A stretch of 8,451 nt of DNA, taken from NCBI GenBank assembly GCA_001797745.1, contig MGQF01000006.1, forward strand, positions 26,268-34,718. The letters run 5' to 3'. This document shows positions 1-5,539 of the stretch, piece after piece; position 1 is the stretch's first letter, and each line of letters opens with the position of its first letter. The DNA is from Deltaproteobacteria bacterium RBG_13_52_11 (GTDB lineage Bacteria; Desulfobacterota; B13-G15; RBG-16-54-18). The notes under the pieces were generated by a model, which saw only the letters and a list, made by a program, of their open reading frames with translations, searched no databases and had not been told where the DNA came from. The translations under genes were made by a program, and so were the position numbers.

Positions 1-587
1 GCGCCACCATGATCATGCCGGATAAGTATCTCGGTTCGGTCATAAAGTTCTGCACGGAGAAACGGGGCATCAACTCAAAAATGCATTATCTGGGCCCCAA
101 ACGAATCGAATTGATCTATGAGCTGCCGTTAGCTGAGGTGCTCTACGACTTTTATGATCGTTTTAAGTCCATGACGCAGGGTTATGGGTCTTTTGATTAC
201 GAAGTCATTGACTACCGAGAAAGCAACCTGGCTCTCCTCGACATCCTCGTGAACGGCGAAAAGGTGGATGCCCTATCCCAGATCGTTTTCCGCGACAGCG
301 CTCGTGGGCGCGCTTTACAATTCTGCGAAAGGCTGAAGGAAGAAATCCCGCGTCAGATGTTCAAGATAGCCATTCAGGGAGCGATCGGCGGGGACATCAT
401 AGCACGGGAGACGATCTCGCCGTTTCGCAAGGATGTTTTAGCAAAGTGCTATGGAGGGGATATTACCCGCAAACGCAAGCTCCTTGAGAAACAGAAGAAA
501 GGGAAAAAGAGGATGAAGATGGTTGGATCCGTGTCGATCCCCCAGAGCGCCTTTTTATCCGTGTTGAGGTCGGACACAGATAAGTAA
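1..587 (+). CDS. lepA: Elongation factor 4 (LepA), C-terminal part, 5' end outside window
   Basis: EF4 is a membrane-associated translational GTPase that binds ribosomes and affects elongation or initiation, mainly under stress. Only about the last 195 of the usual ~600 residues are visible. The GTPase domain lies to the left of the window, and the frame is open through base 3, so the ATG at 9 is internal. The visible part starts in the EF-G domain V-like region (MPDKYLGSVI, then EKRG) and runs into the LepA-specific C-terminal domain. That domain shows the conserved block VLAKCYGGDITRKRKLLEKQ, then GKKRMK and a final PQSAFLSVL, close to the end of the E. coli protein as I remember it. The stop is TAA at 585-587. 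No frameshift is visible. It lies 46 bp upstream of hemW on the same strand, a neighbour pair seen in many bacteria. Confidence 0.97.
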   Translation, partial: ATMIMPDKYLGSVIKFCTEKRGINSKMHYLGPKRIELIYELPLAEVLYDFYDRFKSMTQGYGSFDYEVIDYRESNLALLDILVNGEKVDALSQIVFRDSARGRALQFCERLKEEIPRQMFKIAIQGAIGGDIIARETISPFRKDVLAKCYGGDITRKRKLLEKQKKGKKRMKMVGSVSIPQSAFLSVLRSDTDK

Positions 588-597
588 CGGGGGCTAG

Positions 598-614
598 TCC
601 CGCCTGTGGCGGGA
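598..614 (+). repeat. Perfect GC-rich hairpin between lepA and hemW
   Basis: TCCCGCC-TGT-GGCGGGA is a 7-bp perfect stem with a 3-nt loop. It starts 11 nt after the lepA stop and ends 19 nt before the hemW ATG. No T-run follows it, so it is not a standard intrinsic terminator. The word CCTGTGG occurs at 603-609 and again at 621-627, giving a short direct repeat with an 18-bp period that includes part of the hairpin. It could be a REP-like palindrome, an mRNA processing or stability element, or a structure that affects hemW translation. Confidence 0.6.
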
Positions 615-633
615 TCGAACCCTGTGGTCGGTA

Positions 634-1767
634 ATGTGCATGAACGCTAAAACTCCCGGCCTCTATATTCACGTTCCTTTTTGTCTGAGCAAATGCAGCT
701 ACTGTGACTTCTACTCAGTAAGCTCCATCTCAATGCTCCCCGCGTTTCTGGAGGCCCTCTTCAAAGAAATGGAGCTATACCGTGGCAGATTCGAACCTTT
801 TGATACGGTATATGTGGGAGGAGGGACTCCGTCGATTCTTAATCCCGGGCAGGTGGAAGCAATCCTGACAAGGGTTCTGAAAAACTTCCAGCTGGCGCCG
901 AATCCGGAAATCACCCTGGAGGCCAATCCGGCGGACCTGGATCGGGCCTACCTTGAGTCGATTCGAGCAATGGGGATCAATCGCCTCACTATTGGAGTCC
1001 AGTCTTTCGACCAGGCAATCCTGGATTTTCTCGGACGAAGGCATTCCGTAAACCAGGCCATTAGCGCCATAGATGCTTCTTACCGCGCGGGCTTCGCCAA
1101 TATCGGGTTGGACCTGATCTATGGGATCCCTGGGCAGGAAATGGATGCATGGTTGGATACCGTGAGGCGTGCGCTCACGTTTGAACCGGCACATCTATCG
1201 TGTTACCAACTCACCGTGGGGCCTGACACCCCTCTGGGGATCAGATATCAACAAGGAGCATTCTCGTTACCTGATGAAAATCTGCAGCACGAATTTTTTA
1301 TCAAGACGGCTGAAATGCTTGAAGATGCCGGATATATCCACTATGAGGTTTCAAATTTTGCCAGGGATATGACACTCACCTCTCGGCACAATCAAAAATA
1401 TTGGGATCATACACCCTATCTTGGTCTGGGCCCGAGCGCCCACTCCTTTTTGGCGAATCAGCGGTGGTGGAATTATCGATCCGTTGACCGATACATCACC
1501 GTGCTCAAATCAGGGAAACCACCTCTTGAGGCATCTGAGATCTTGACGATGGAACAACTGCAATTGGAAGCCCTGTACCTTGGACTTCGGACGAAAAAAG
1601 GAATTCATCTCCAAGACTACGCAACCCACTATCGTTGTGACCTGCTCACCCAAAAAGGGGATAGGTTGACCAAACTGCAAGATGAGGGCCTCATTGCTAT
1701 TGAGGACGGTTATCTGTATCCAACCCGTGCCGGCCTTGCCATGGCTGACAGCCTTGCCCTGATATAG
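634..1767 (+). CDS. hemW: HemW, radical SAM heme chaperone (HemN-like)
   Basis: HemW belongs to the coproporphyrinogen dehydrogenase-like radical SAM family, but known members act as heme chaperones that deliver heme to respiratory enzymes. The 377-residue length matches E. coli HemW (~378). Residues C17, C21 and C24 form the CLSKCSYC [4Fe-4S]/SAM motif, followed by GGGTPS at 62-67, which fits SAM binding. HNQKYW at 252-257 matches the HNxxYW motif linked to heme binding in HemW. This motif and the short N-terminus before the cysteines favour HemW over true HemN, although older annotation would call it oxygen-independent coproporphyrinogen III oxidase. The C-terminal part resembles the HemN C-terminal domain (LYLGLRTKKGI). 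The start may be ATG 634 or ATG 640; neither has a good Shine-Dalgarno sequence, so transcription and translation may be linked to lepA. Confidence 0.95.
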   Translation: MCMNAKTPGLYIHVPFCLSKCSYCDFYSVSSISMLPAFLEALFKEMELYRGRFEPFDTVYVGGGTPSILNPGQVEAILTRVLKNFQLAPNPEITLEANPADLDRAYLESIRAMGINRLTIGVQSFDQAILDFLGRRHSVNQAISAIDASYRAGFANIGLDLIYGIPGQEMDAWLDTVRRALTFEPAHLSCYQLTVGPDTPLGIRYQQGAFSLPDENLQHEFFIKTAEMLEDAGYIHYEVSNFARDMTLTSRHNQKYWDHTPYLGLGPSAHSFLANQRWWNYRSVDRYITVLKSGKPPLEASEILTMEQLQLEALYLGLRTKKGIHLQDYATHYRCDLLTQKGDRLTKLQDEGLIAIEDGYLYPTRAGLAMADSLALI

Positions 1768-1781
1768 ACATCGGCACTGTT

Positions 1782-1799
1782 AAACGAAGAGCCGTTTTA
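1782..1799 (+). terminator. Weak candidate hairpin after hemW
   Basis: AAACG and CGTTT can pair around a 6-nt loop about 15-30 nt after the hemW stop, and the right arm contains TTTT. The stem is only 5 bp and AT-rich, so this is a poor intrinsic terminator. I list it only because nothing better is present in the convergent gap. Confidence 0.2.
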
Positions 1800-1835
1800 G
1801 GATTTCACCTGATTGTATTCCCGATTCTATCTTTA

Positions 1836-1859
1836 CCCTTCGCCCAAGAGGGAAAAGGG
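1836..1859. repeat. Symmetrical hairpin in the hemW/fbp convergent gap
   Basis: CCCTT (1836-1840) pairs with AAGGG (1855-1859). After a 2-by-2 internal loop, CCC (1843-1845) pairs with GGG (1850-1852) around a 4-nt loop. It can form in RNA from either strand and sits between two converging genes, where a shared transcript-end structure would be useful. There is no T-run on either side, so termination is not shown. The sequence may instead be a degenerate copy of a dispersed palindromic repeat. Confidence 0.4.
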
Positions 1860-1923
1860 GCTGGTTCTCTTGTATCAGACAGGGGTACGAGAGGATGGGA
1901 TAAGAAAAGGCTTGAGTAGTTAT

Positions 1924-2904
1924 TTAGGTAGTCAAGACTCTGGTTATGTCGTCGACCAAAGGCTTCGATCCCATATACAGGGCGGTTCTCTGGTGGTGGT
2001 TCTCAGGCTGAATATCAAGGATGGGCGTACCCGTTTCATCAACAGCGTGTCCACCAGCTTCCCGACACATGAATGCTACCACAGCTGCTTCGTACATGAG
2101 CCGGAGTTTCCCGGCGGGCCGGTTTTTTTTAGGGTTTGGGTGATTGACTATTGCGGGATACATGAACATACCCCCCGTACTGAGGATACGGTGGAAGTCA
2201 CCTGCCAGGGCACCGAGATATCTGAATGCATAGTTCTTTTCATTGTTATGTATCCATTCCTGGACGTTCTGCGCATAGGTACTGCGGTTGGCAGAATTGA
2301 ATGACAGCTCCCAGCTCTTGGCATCCTCCGGGAGTATCATCCGTACCGGCTTGACATAATTCATGATCTCATCGATATGAAACCTCCATGTTCCCGCCTC
2401 CTTTAAGGCAATGGTAAACGTTCCGGTAGGGATGACAAACATTCCTGCAGCTATGTAGTCCTTGCCTGACCTCAGATGATAATCCTCCGGACCTTCAAGA
2501 TTTCGTTTCGCGATGCCGAACAGAAAACCGACGGGCAAACCGTGCGGGACATTTGAAGAACCATCTAGCGGATCAAAGTACACAAAATAACGGCCGCCAT
2601 CTACATTGAGTGGGATTATGTCAGCCGACTCTTCGCTGACCACATGAATAACTCTCCCCGTTGTCCTGAGGTAATGAACGGTAATTTCATGGGCAATCGA
2701 GTCCATACGCATCACGTCCTCGCCCTGGACATTGACGGCATCTGCAAACCCGAGATGTCCCCTCAGCGCGCCTGTCAGATAATAGTATTGGATGTGTTTT
2801 GCCGCACTCATCAATGCTTCCATCAGGATCAAGAAGTGATAGGTGCGGTTGTACTTCTCCTGATGATGAAGCAAAAAATTCATAAAAGTCTGTTCAAACT
2901 GCAT
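1924..2904 (-). CDS. fbp: Fructose-1,6-bisphosphatase class I
   Basis: This cytosolic enzyme hydrolyses fructose 1,6-bisphosphate to fructose 6-phosphate and phosphate, the committed step of gluconeogenesis, using Mg2+ or Mn2+. With the start at 2904 it has 326 residues, normal for class I. Metal-binding residues are visible: E91/E92 in VSEESAD, DPLDGSSN at 111-118, and E272 in GKLRLMYE. The block RYLGALAGDFHRIL followed by GGMFMYPA is also typical. After DPLDGSSN the usual I-D is V-P, followed by HGLPVGFLFGIAKR, a variant I associate with Desulfobacterota-type enzymes. The N-terminal ~45 residues are divergent from model enzymes, so AMP control cannot be assumed. The start at 2904 is favoured because GAGG at 2911-2914 is 6 nt away; ATG 2907 or TTG 2919 are possible. 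A near-consensus promoter lies just upstream. Confidence 0.95.
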   Translation of the reverse strand: MQFEQTFMNFLLHHQEKYNRTYHFLILMEALMSAAKHIQYYYLTGALRGHLGFADAVNVQGEDVMRMDSIAHEITVHYLRTTGRVIHVVSEESADIIPLNVDGGRYFVYFDPLDGSSNVPHGLPVGFLFGIAKRNLEGPEDYHLRSGKDYIAAGMFVIPTGTFTIALKEAGTWRFHIDEIMNYVKPVRMILPEDAKSWELSFNSANRSTYAQNVQEWIHNNEKNYAFRYLGALAGDFHRILSTGGMFMYPAIVNHPNPKKNRPAGKLRLMYEAAVVAFMCREAGGHAVDETGTPILDIQPENHHQRTALYMGSKPLVDDITRVLTT

Positions 2905-2952
2905 CATACACCTCGGCAAAAAGAGTGTGCCTTTATTCCCGGCACCGTCTTC

Positions 2953-2980
2953 ATTATAAAACCCCCACTGATTAAGTCAA
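2953..2980 (-). promoter_or_regulatory. Sigma70-type promoter of fbp
   Basis: On the - strand TTGACT (2975-2980) is followed after 16 bp by TATAAT (2953-2958), a 5/6 and a 6/6 match to consensus. Transcription would start near 2946, giving a leader of about 40 nt before the fbp ATG, with GAGG in place. fbp can therefore be transcribed independently of the TM2 gene upstream. The 19-bp repeat at 2992-3010 sits 11 bp upstream of the -35 box. Confidence 0.75.
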
Positions 2981-2991
2981 CCAGAAATCAC

Positions 2992-3010
2992 AAATAGGGG
3001 TCGGTCCAGG
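2992..3010 (+). repeat. 19-bp repeat, copy 1
   Basis: AAATAGGGGTCGGTCCAGG matches the reverse complement of 5364-5382 at 17 of 19 positions, differing only at positions 12 and 14. It lies between the TM2 gene and the fbp promoter. Short GGGGTC-containing elements are known near REP-associated transposase remnants in some Deltaproteobacteria, but linking this copy to them is inference. No transposase is present in the window. Confidence 0.5.
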
Positions 3011-3070
3011 CGAGGGCAGCTACATTGAGAGGTTAGGGGCGCTTCATCATCCGTGCACATGACGTCTGTT

Positions 3071-3469
3071 TTATGGAGAGCTATTTATGACGGTGATCTG
3101 GTCATTGAGGGTCCAGAAGTCATAAAGATATCCCAGGCCAAGCACACCACCTGTCAGCAGATAAATAATGCCGGTGAGCCACTTCCCCATGTACATCCGG
3201 TGAATGCCTAAGAGCCCGAGGAAGGTGAGTAGTATCCATGCAACAGTATAATTGATGCGACCTGCACGGAATCTCAGATCAGCCTGCCGATCCAGCGACG
3301 GGATGAGGAAAAAATCAATGAGCCAGCCGATACCAAGAAGACCAAGGGTGAAGAAATAGATAGTCCCCGAGATCGGCTTGCCGAAATAAAAACGATGGGA
3401 GCCTGTAAATCCAAAGAGCCATAATATGTAGCCGACAGTTTTTAGGTGCGTATCATTTTTCGTATTCAT
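3071..3469 (-). CDS. TM2 domain membrane protein, two tandem repeats
   Basis: This 132-residue inner-membrane protein consists of two TM2 domains. Each has a pair of hydrophobic helices with the pattern G-x-G-x-HR-x-Y-x-GK, then G-x-x-Y and a glycine-rich helix ending in a D-F pair. Repeat 1 spans about residues 10-57 (TGSHRFYFGK, then GIGWLIDFF) and repeat 2 about 74-125 (LGIHRMYMGK, then GLGYLYDFW). A basic linker (LDRQADLRFRAGR) joins them. The function of bacterial TM2 proteins is not settled, so none is claimed. The ATG at 3469 has only a weak purine-rich SD (GAGAGAAGA). The gene begins 70 bp after the lipoprotein gene on the same strand, and I see only a TATAAA without a matching -35 box, so co-transcription with the lipoprotein gene is likely. 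Confidence 0.85.
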   Translation of the reverse strand: MNTKNDTHLKTVGYILWLFGFTGSHRFYFGKPISGTIYFFTLGLLGIGWLIDFFLIPSLDRQADLRFRAGRINYTVAWILLTFLGLLGIHRMYMGKWLTGIIYLLTGGVLGLGYLYDFWTLNDQITVINSSP

Positions 3470-3539
3470 TGAGATATCTTCTCTCTGTAGCTTTATAGAT
3501 GAACAGATAACTCTCGAGGGTGTTTGAAATTGCGATTGA

Positions 3540-4298
3540 TCATTTCACGTTGAACGTGAACTTTTCTTCCTTTTCCGACGGATCGGTGATCTTCTTAGTA
3601 ATAAACTTTTTCCACTCCGGGGTAATAACAGCAAACTTCAATTCCTTGGTTGAGGAAGGATCTGCCTTGTACTTGATAACCAGTTCATTCTTGCCAGGTT
3701 TTACCCCCTCAAGTGGTATTGAGCCAGGCATCCCGGCAAGGGTCATCCCTTTAACGTTGTTCAAGATAGGGGTGATTGTGGCATCCATGGTGCTGACATG
3801 GACAAAGGCGGATTTGTTTTCCCCCTCATCAGAAATAAAGACCGGTTTGAAGTCCTGAGGGACTGCCTTCTGGAGGATTACGCTTTTAGTCACTTTTCCC
3901 GATGGTTTCTTGGCACTGTAGAGCAAGAACACCGGTGCCGGGTACCCTTCCAGTTCGAGTGAGAGGGTGAGCTTATCATTCGCAGTGCCCTCTTTCTTGT
4001 ACTCGATCTGAATCTGGTTTTCACCCGGTTTCAACATGAATAATTTCTTCATCTCAGGGGGCGCGCTCTTTGCCATCTCATTATCCTGGTTGAAAAGCCG
4101 CATGCTTTCCGATTTACCCCCTTTTATCGATGTAGGGACCCCGTTAATAGTAACTGATACTTTATACCCATAACCGAAACAGGAGAGTATTGCATTGATG
4201 TCATTCTGCGGCTTCATATCTGATCCACCCTTCCTTTCCGCAAAGGCGTTACATGCCAGCAGGAGAGATATACAAGATATGATGAAAATTCTCTTCAT
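3540..4298 (-). CDS. Predicted lipoprotein with two similar beta-rich segments, unknown function
   Basis: I do not recognise this 252-residue protein. It begins with a basic and hydrophobic signal peptide; LLAC at 13-16 is a lipobox, with N17 next, which in Gram-negative cells favours the outer membrane. Cleavage by signal peptidase I after AFA (18-20) is the alternative. The mature part is rich in predicted beta strands and contains two related segments: LKPGENQIQIEYKK with about 13 more residues (89-115), and VKPGKNELVIKYKA onward (199-224). Both have the shape of an Ig-like strand pair, and each follows a region containing an ING or ITP strand. There are no catalytic motifs. The start at 4298 is firm: GGAGG at 4306-4310 is 7 nt upstream. 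The frame stays open further upstream, but that part lacks an ATG at its head and overlaps the promoter. TM2 follows 70 bp downstream. Confidence 0.85.
   Translation of the reverse strand: MKRIFIISCISLLLACNAFAERKGGSDMKPQNDINAILSCFGYGYKVSVTINGVPTSIKGGKSESMRLFNQDNEMAKSAPPEMKKLFMLKPGENQIQIEYKKEGTANDKLTLSLELEGYPAPVFLLYSAKKPSGKVTKSVILQKAVPQDFKPVFISDEGENKSAFVHVSTMDATITPILNNVKGMTLAGMPGSIPLEGVKPGKNELVIKYKADPSSTKELKFAVITPEWKKFITKKITDPSEKEEKFTFNVK
3544..3560. repeat. Palindrome across the lipoprotein gene's last codons
   Basis: TTCACGTT-G-AACGTGAA is a perfect 8-bp inverted repeat with one central base, encoding the final F-T-F-N-V-K of the lipoprotein next to its TGA. No T-run follows on the - strand, so it is not a typical terminator. 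It may be chance, or an mRNA 3'-end structure. Confidence 0.35.
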
Positions 4299-4373
4299 GG
4301 TTTTTCCTCCAATCAAGGAATTCTTTGCGGTACGCACGATGTCCCTCACAGCGGCACCTCTTACCCCACGGTT

Positions 4374-4397
4374 TGGAGCATCTTTTGATAAGCTCCA
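4374..4397 (-). promoter_or_regulatory. Hairpin in the lipoprotein mRNA leader
   Basis: TGGAGC and GCTCCA form a 6-bp stem, continued after a 2-nt bulge by ATC/GAT around an AAAA loop. It lies about 30-50 nt into the predicted 125-nt leader and about 75 nt before the ATG. I tested it by eye against the c-di-GMP-I riboswitch pattern because of a nearby AAACC word, and it does not fit. It may be a regulatory or stabilising 5' structure. Confidence 0.35.
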
Positions 4398-4431
4398 CCT
4401 TCTGAAGAACACATTGGGTGATACATGGTAC

Positions 4432-4460
4432 ATTGAATCAGAAAAACGAAAACGGGTCAA
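4432..4460 (-). promoter_or_regulatory. Extended -10 promoter for the lipoprotein gene
   Basis: On the - strand TTGACC (4455-4460, 5/6) is followed after 17 bp by TTCAAT (4432-4437, 4/6), preceded by TGA as an extended -10. The predicted start near 4425 gives an unusually long leader of about 125 nt before the ATG at 4298. It is a moderate match, made more credible by the spacing and the TGn element. Confidence 0.5.
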
Positions 4461-4514
4461 GCCTTTGAATGACCTTTCTCCGTTTTAGAGAACTTTTTAA
4501 TTGATACAAAAATG

Positions 4515-4868
4515 CTATTTTAAAAACCAATCCTTTATAACTGTAGGAAGAGATATCATTAACCCCAGAAGAAAAATTCCCCACACACAATAGGTTATGG
4601 CATATTCATTTTTTCTGATCCATTGGATGGGGGGTAAATCCCCATTACCGATTCGCATTTGTAGTGTGGTAAATACTCTCAAAAAGATCGGCACTGCTGC
4701 GAAGGCAAGGGCAAGAAAAAGGGCAAAATAGATTGTTAACAGTATCTTTTCAAGCTGAGGATCAGACGTATATCCTCTTGACGCAAGGACATCGGAAACA
4801 ATGCTTCCAACAATCATCAAACCGAAGGAAGAAGCAGCAATAATTATATATAGTTTTATGTTCGTCAC
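4515..4868 (-). CDS. Small three-helix membrane protein, unknown
   Basis: I do not recognise this 117-residue protein. It has three predicted transmembrane helices at about residues 7-27 (YIIIAASSFGLMIVG), 43-65 (LLTIYFALFLALAFAAVPIFL) and 90-108 (TYCVWGIFLLGLMISL). A charged loop of about 24 residues, with PPIQWIRKNE, lies between helices 2 and 3. It has no signal peptide cleavage site and no known catalytic or metal-binding motif. The start is GTG at 4868; AAAAGG abuts it, so the ribosome site is poorly spaced and a non-standard start is possible. The product is hydrophobic end to end and stays in frame, which supports a real gene. It is preceded by a strong leader hairpin at 4890-4915 and lies on the same strand as the neighbouring unknown membrane gene 111 bp upstream. 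Confidence 0.7.
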   Translation of the reverse strand: MTNIKLYIIIAASSFGLMIVGSIVSDVLASRGYTSDPQLEKILLTIYFALFLALAFAAVPIFLRVFTTLQMRIGNGDLPPIQWIRKNEYAITYCVWGIFLLGLMISLPTVIKDWFLK

Positions 4869-4889
4869 CTTTTGTTCATTGCGGCGCTG

Positions 4890-4915
4890 ACAAAGGAGAT
4901 ACTCGTCTCCCTTGT
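4890..4915 (-). promoter_or_regulatory. Strong hairpin upstream of the three-helix protein gene
   Basis: In RNA from the - strand, ACAAGGGAGA pairs with TCTCCTTTGT over 10 bp with one G-U pair and a 6-nt loop. It starts 65 nt after the stop of the upstream gene (4980) and ends 22 nt before the GTG at 4868. No T-run follows, so I do not call it a terminator. It may protect the downstream mRNA or control entry to the GTG. Confidence 0.5.
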
Positions 4916-4979
4916 ATCATGTTGTGCGCACTTGTTCGCATGGTTTAATCCTTTTGCCTGGCCACGAAGTTATTGGACG

Positions 4980-5351
4980 TCAGCGTTTCCTGATCTTGAG
5001 AGCCTTCAGTATTCGGGCGTTTCTGTAGGATGTGGATAGCAGCACCCAGAGGGCCACAGCTAATAGTGCAACTATTGCAAGTGAACCAAGTGCCATTTGT
5101 AATCTTTGTACCGCCAACAGCACTATTTCAAGCTGGGTTTCCGACTCAGAAATACCCGTGATCCATTTGTTGAAGACTTGTCCAACGGTGAACCCCGCCA
5201 TAACTGCAAAGCGGTGGCAAAGCCGTATATTGTTCACCGCACCTGTTAAGAAGACAATGATTATCAAAGAAATGCCTATCGTACAAGCCAAACGAAACAG
5301 TTTGGAGCTTGTCTGCCTGAGGACTTTGATATCTTGCTTCGTTATACTCAT
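4980..5351 (-). CDS. Small two-helix membrane protein, unknown
   Basis: I do not recognise this 123-residue protein. It has two predicted transmembrane helices, at about 21-39 (ACTIGISLIIIVFLTG) and 87-107 (ALGSLAIVALLAVALWVLL), separated by about 47 mostly polar residues (NKWITGISESETQLEIV) that could lie outside the membrane. The C-terminus is strongly basic (RILKALKIRKR), so the positive-inside rule puts it, and also the N-terminus, in the cytoplasm. No enzymatic motif is visible. I chose ATG 5351 because AAGG lies 4 nt upstream and the sequence before it has no membrane or domain character. The frame is open to 5489, but this upstream part contains the second 19-bp repeat and palindromes and looks non-coding. 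The gene stands 188 bp downstream of the CDF gene. Confidence 0.65.
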   Translation of the reverse strand: MSITKQDIKVLRQTSSKLFRLACTIGISLIIIVFLTGAVNNIRLCHRFAVMAGFTVGQVFNKWITGISESETQLEIVLLAVQRLQMALGSLAIVALLAVALWVLLSTSYRNARILKALKIRKR

Positions 5352-5363
5352 ATGCCTTAAATT

Positions 5364-5382
5364 CCTGGGCTGACCCCTATTT
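5364..5382 (-). repeat. 19-bp repeat, copy 2
   Basis: On the - strand this reads AAATAGGGGTCAGCCCAGG, matching 2992-3010 at 17 of 19 positions in opposite orientation. It falls 12 nt upstream of the ATG at 5351, so it would be in the mRNA leader of the two-helix protein if transcribed. As with copy 1, a remnant of a REP-type element is possible but unproven. Confidence 0.5.
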
Positions 5383-5428
5383 TGCCTTTTTTCATCGTGA
5401 TATACAATAAAATTTTTGCCCGATGCCT

Positions 5429-5448
5429 TCCCTAGGGAGAAACCGGTT
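5429..5448. promoter_or_regulatory. Two adjacent perfect palindromes, possible operator
   Basis: TCCCTAGGGA (5429-5438, 10 bp) and AACCGGTT (5441-5448, 8 bp) lie two bases apart in the 188-bp gap before the two-helix gene. Closely spaced palindromes can be protein-binding sites, but no known operator is recognised and no clear promoter lies beside them. Confidence 0.25.
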
Positions 5449-5539
5449 CTTACCATCAGGTGTTTTTTGGGAGATTCCGGAACATGCACGCGAATAAAAA
5501 AAGTGATACAATGAGACGTCGCCGGCGGGAAATAGTATA

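Noticed and set aside
775..1194. 139-codon open frame on the - strand inside hemW
   Set aside because: It is fully antisense to a well-supported gene, has no recognisable domain and many Arg/Ile-rich shadow features.
1813..2304. 163-codon open frame on the + strand
   Set aside because: It has a non-ATG head and mostly runs antisense to the conserved fbp C-terminus; no family is recognisable.
4299..4430. c-di-GMP-I riboswitch in the lipoprotein leader
   Set aside because: An AAACC word is present but the required paired segments and the GACGCAAAGC-type block are missing.
4299..4460. N-terminal extension of the lipoprotein
   Set aside because: The frame is open, but it starts at a TTG that is part of the -35 box, and a signal peptide with a strong SD starts at 4298.
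4476..4497. TTCTC/GAGAA hairpin followed by TTTTT on the + strand
   Set aside because: It looks like a terminator only on the + strand, where no gene ends nearby; the stem is 5 bp and weak.
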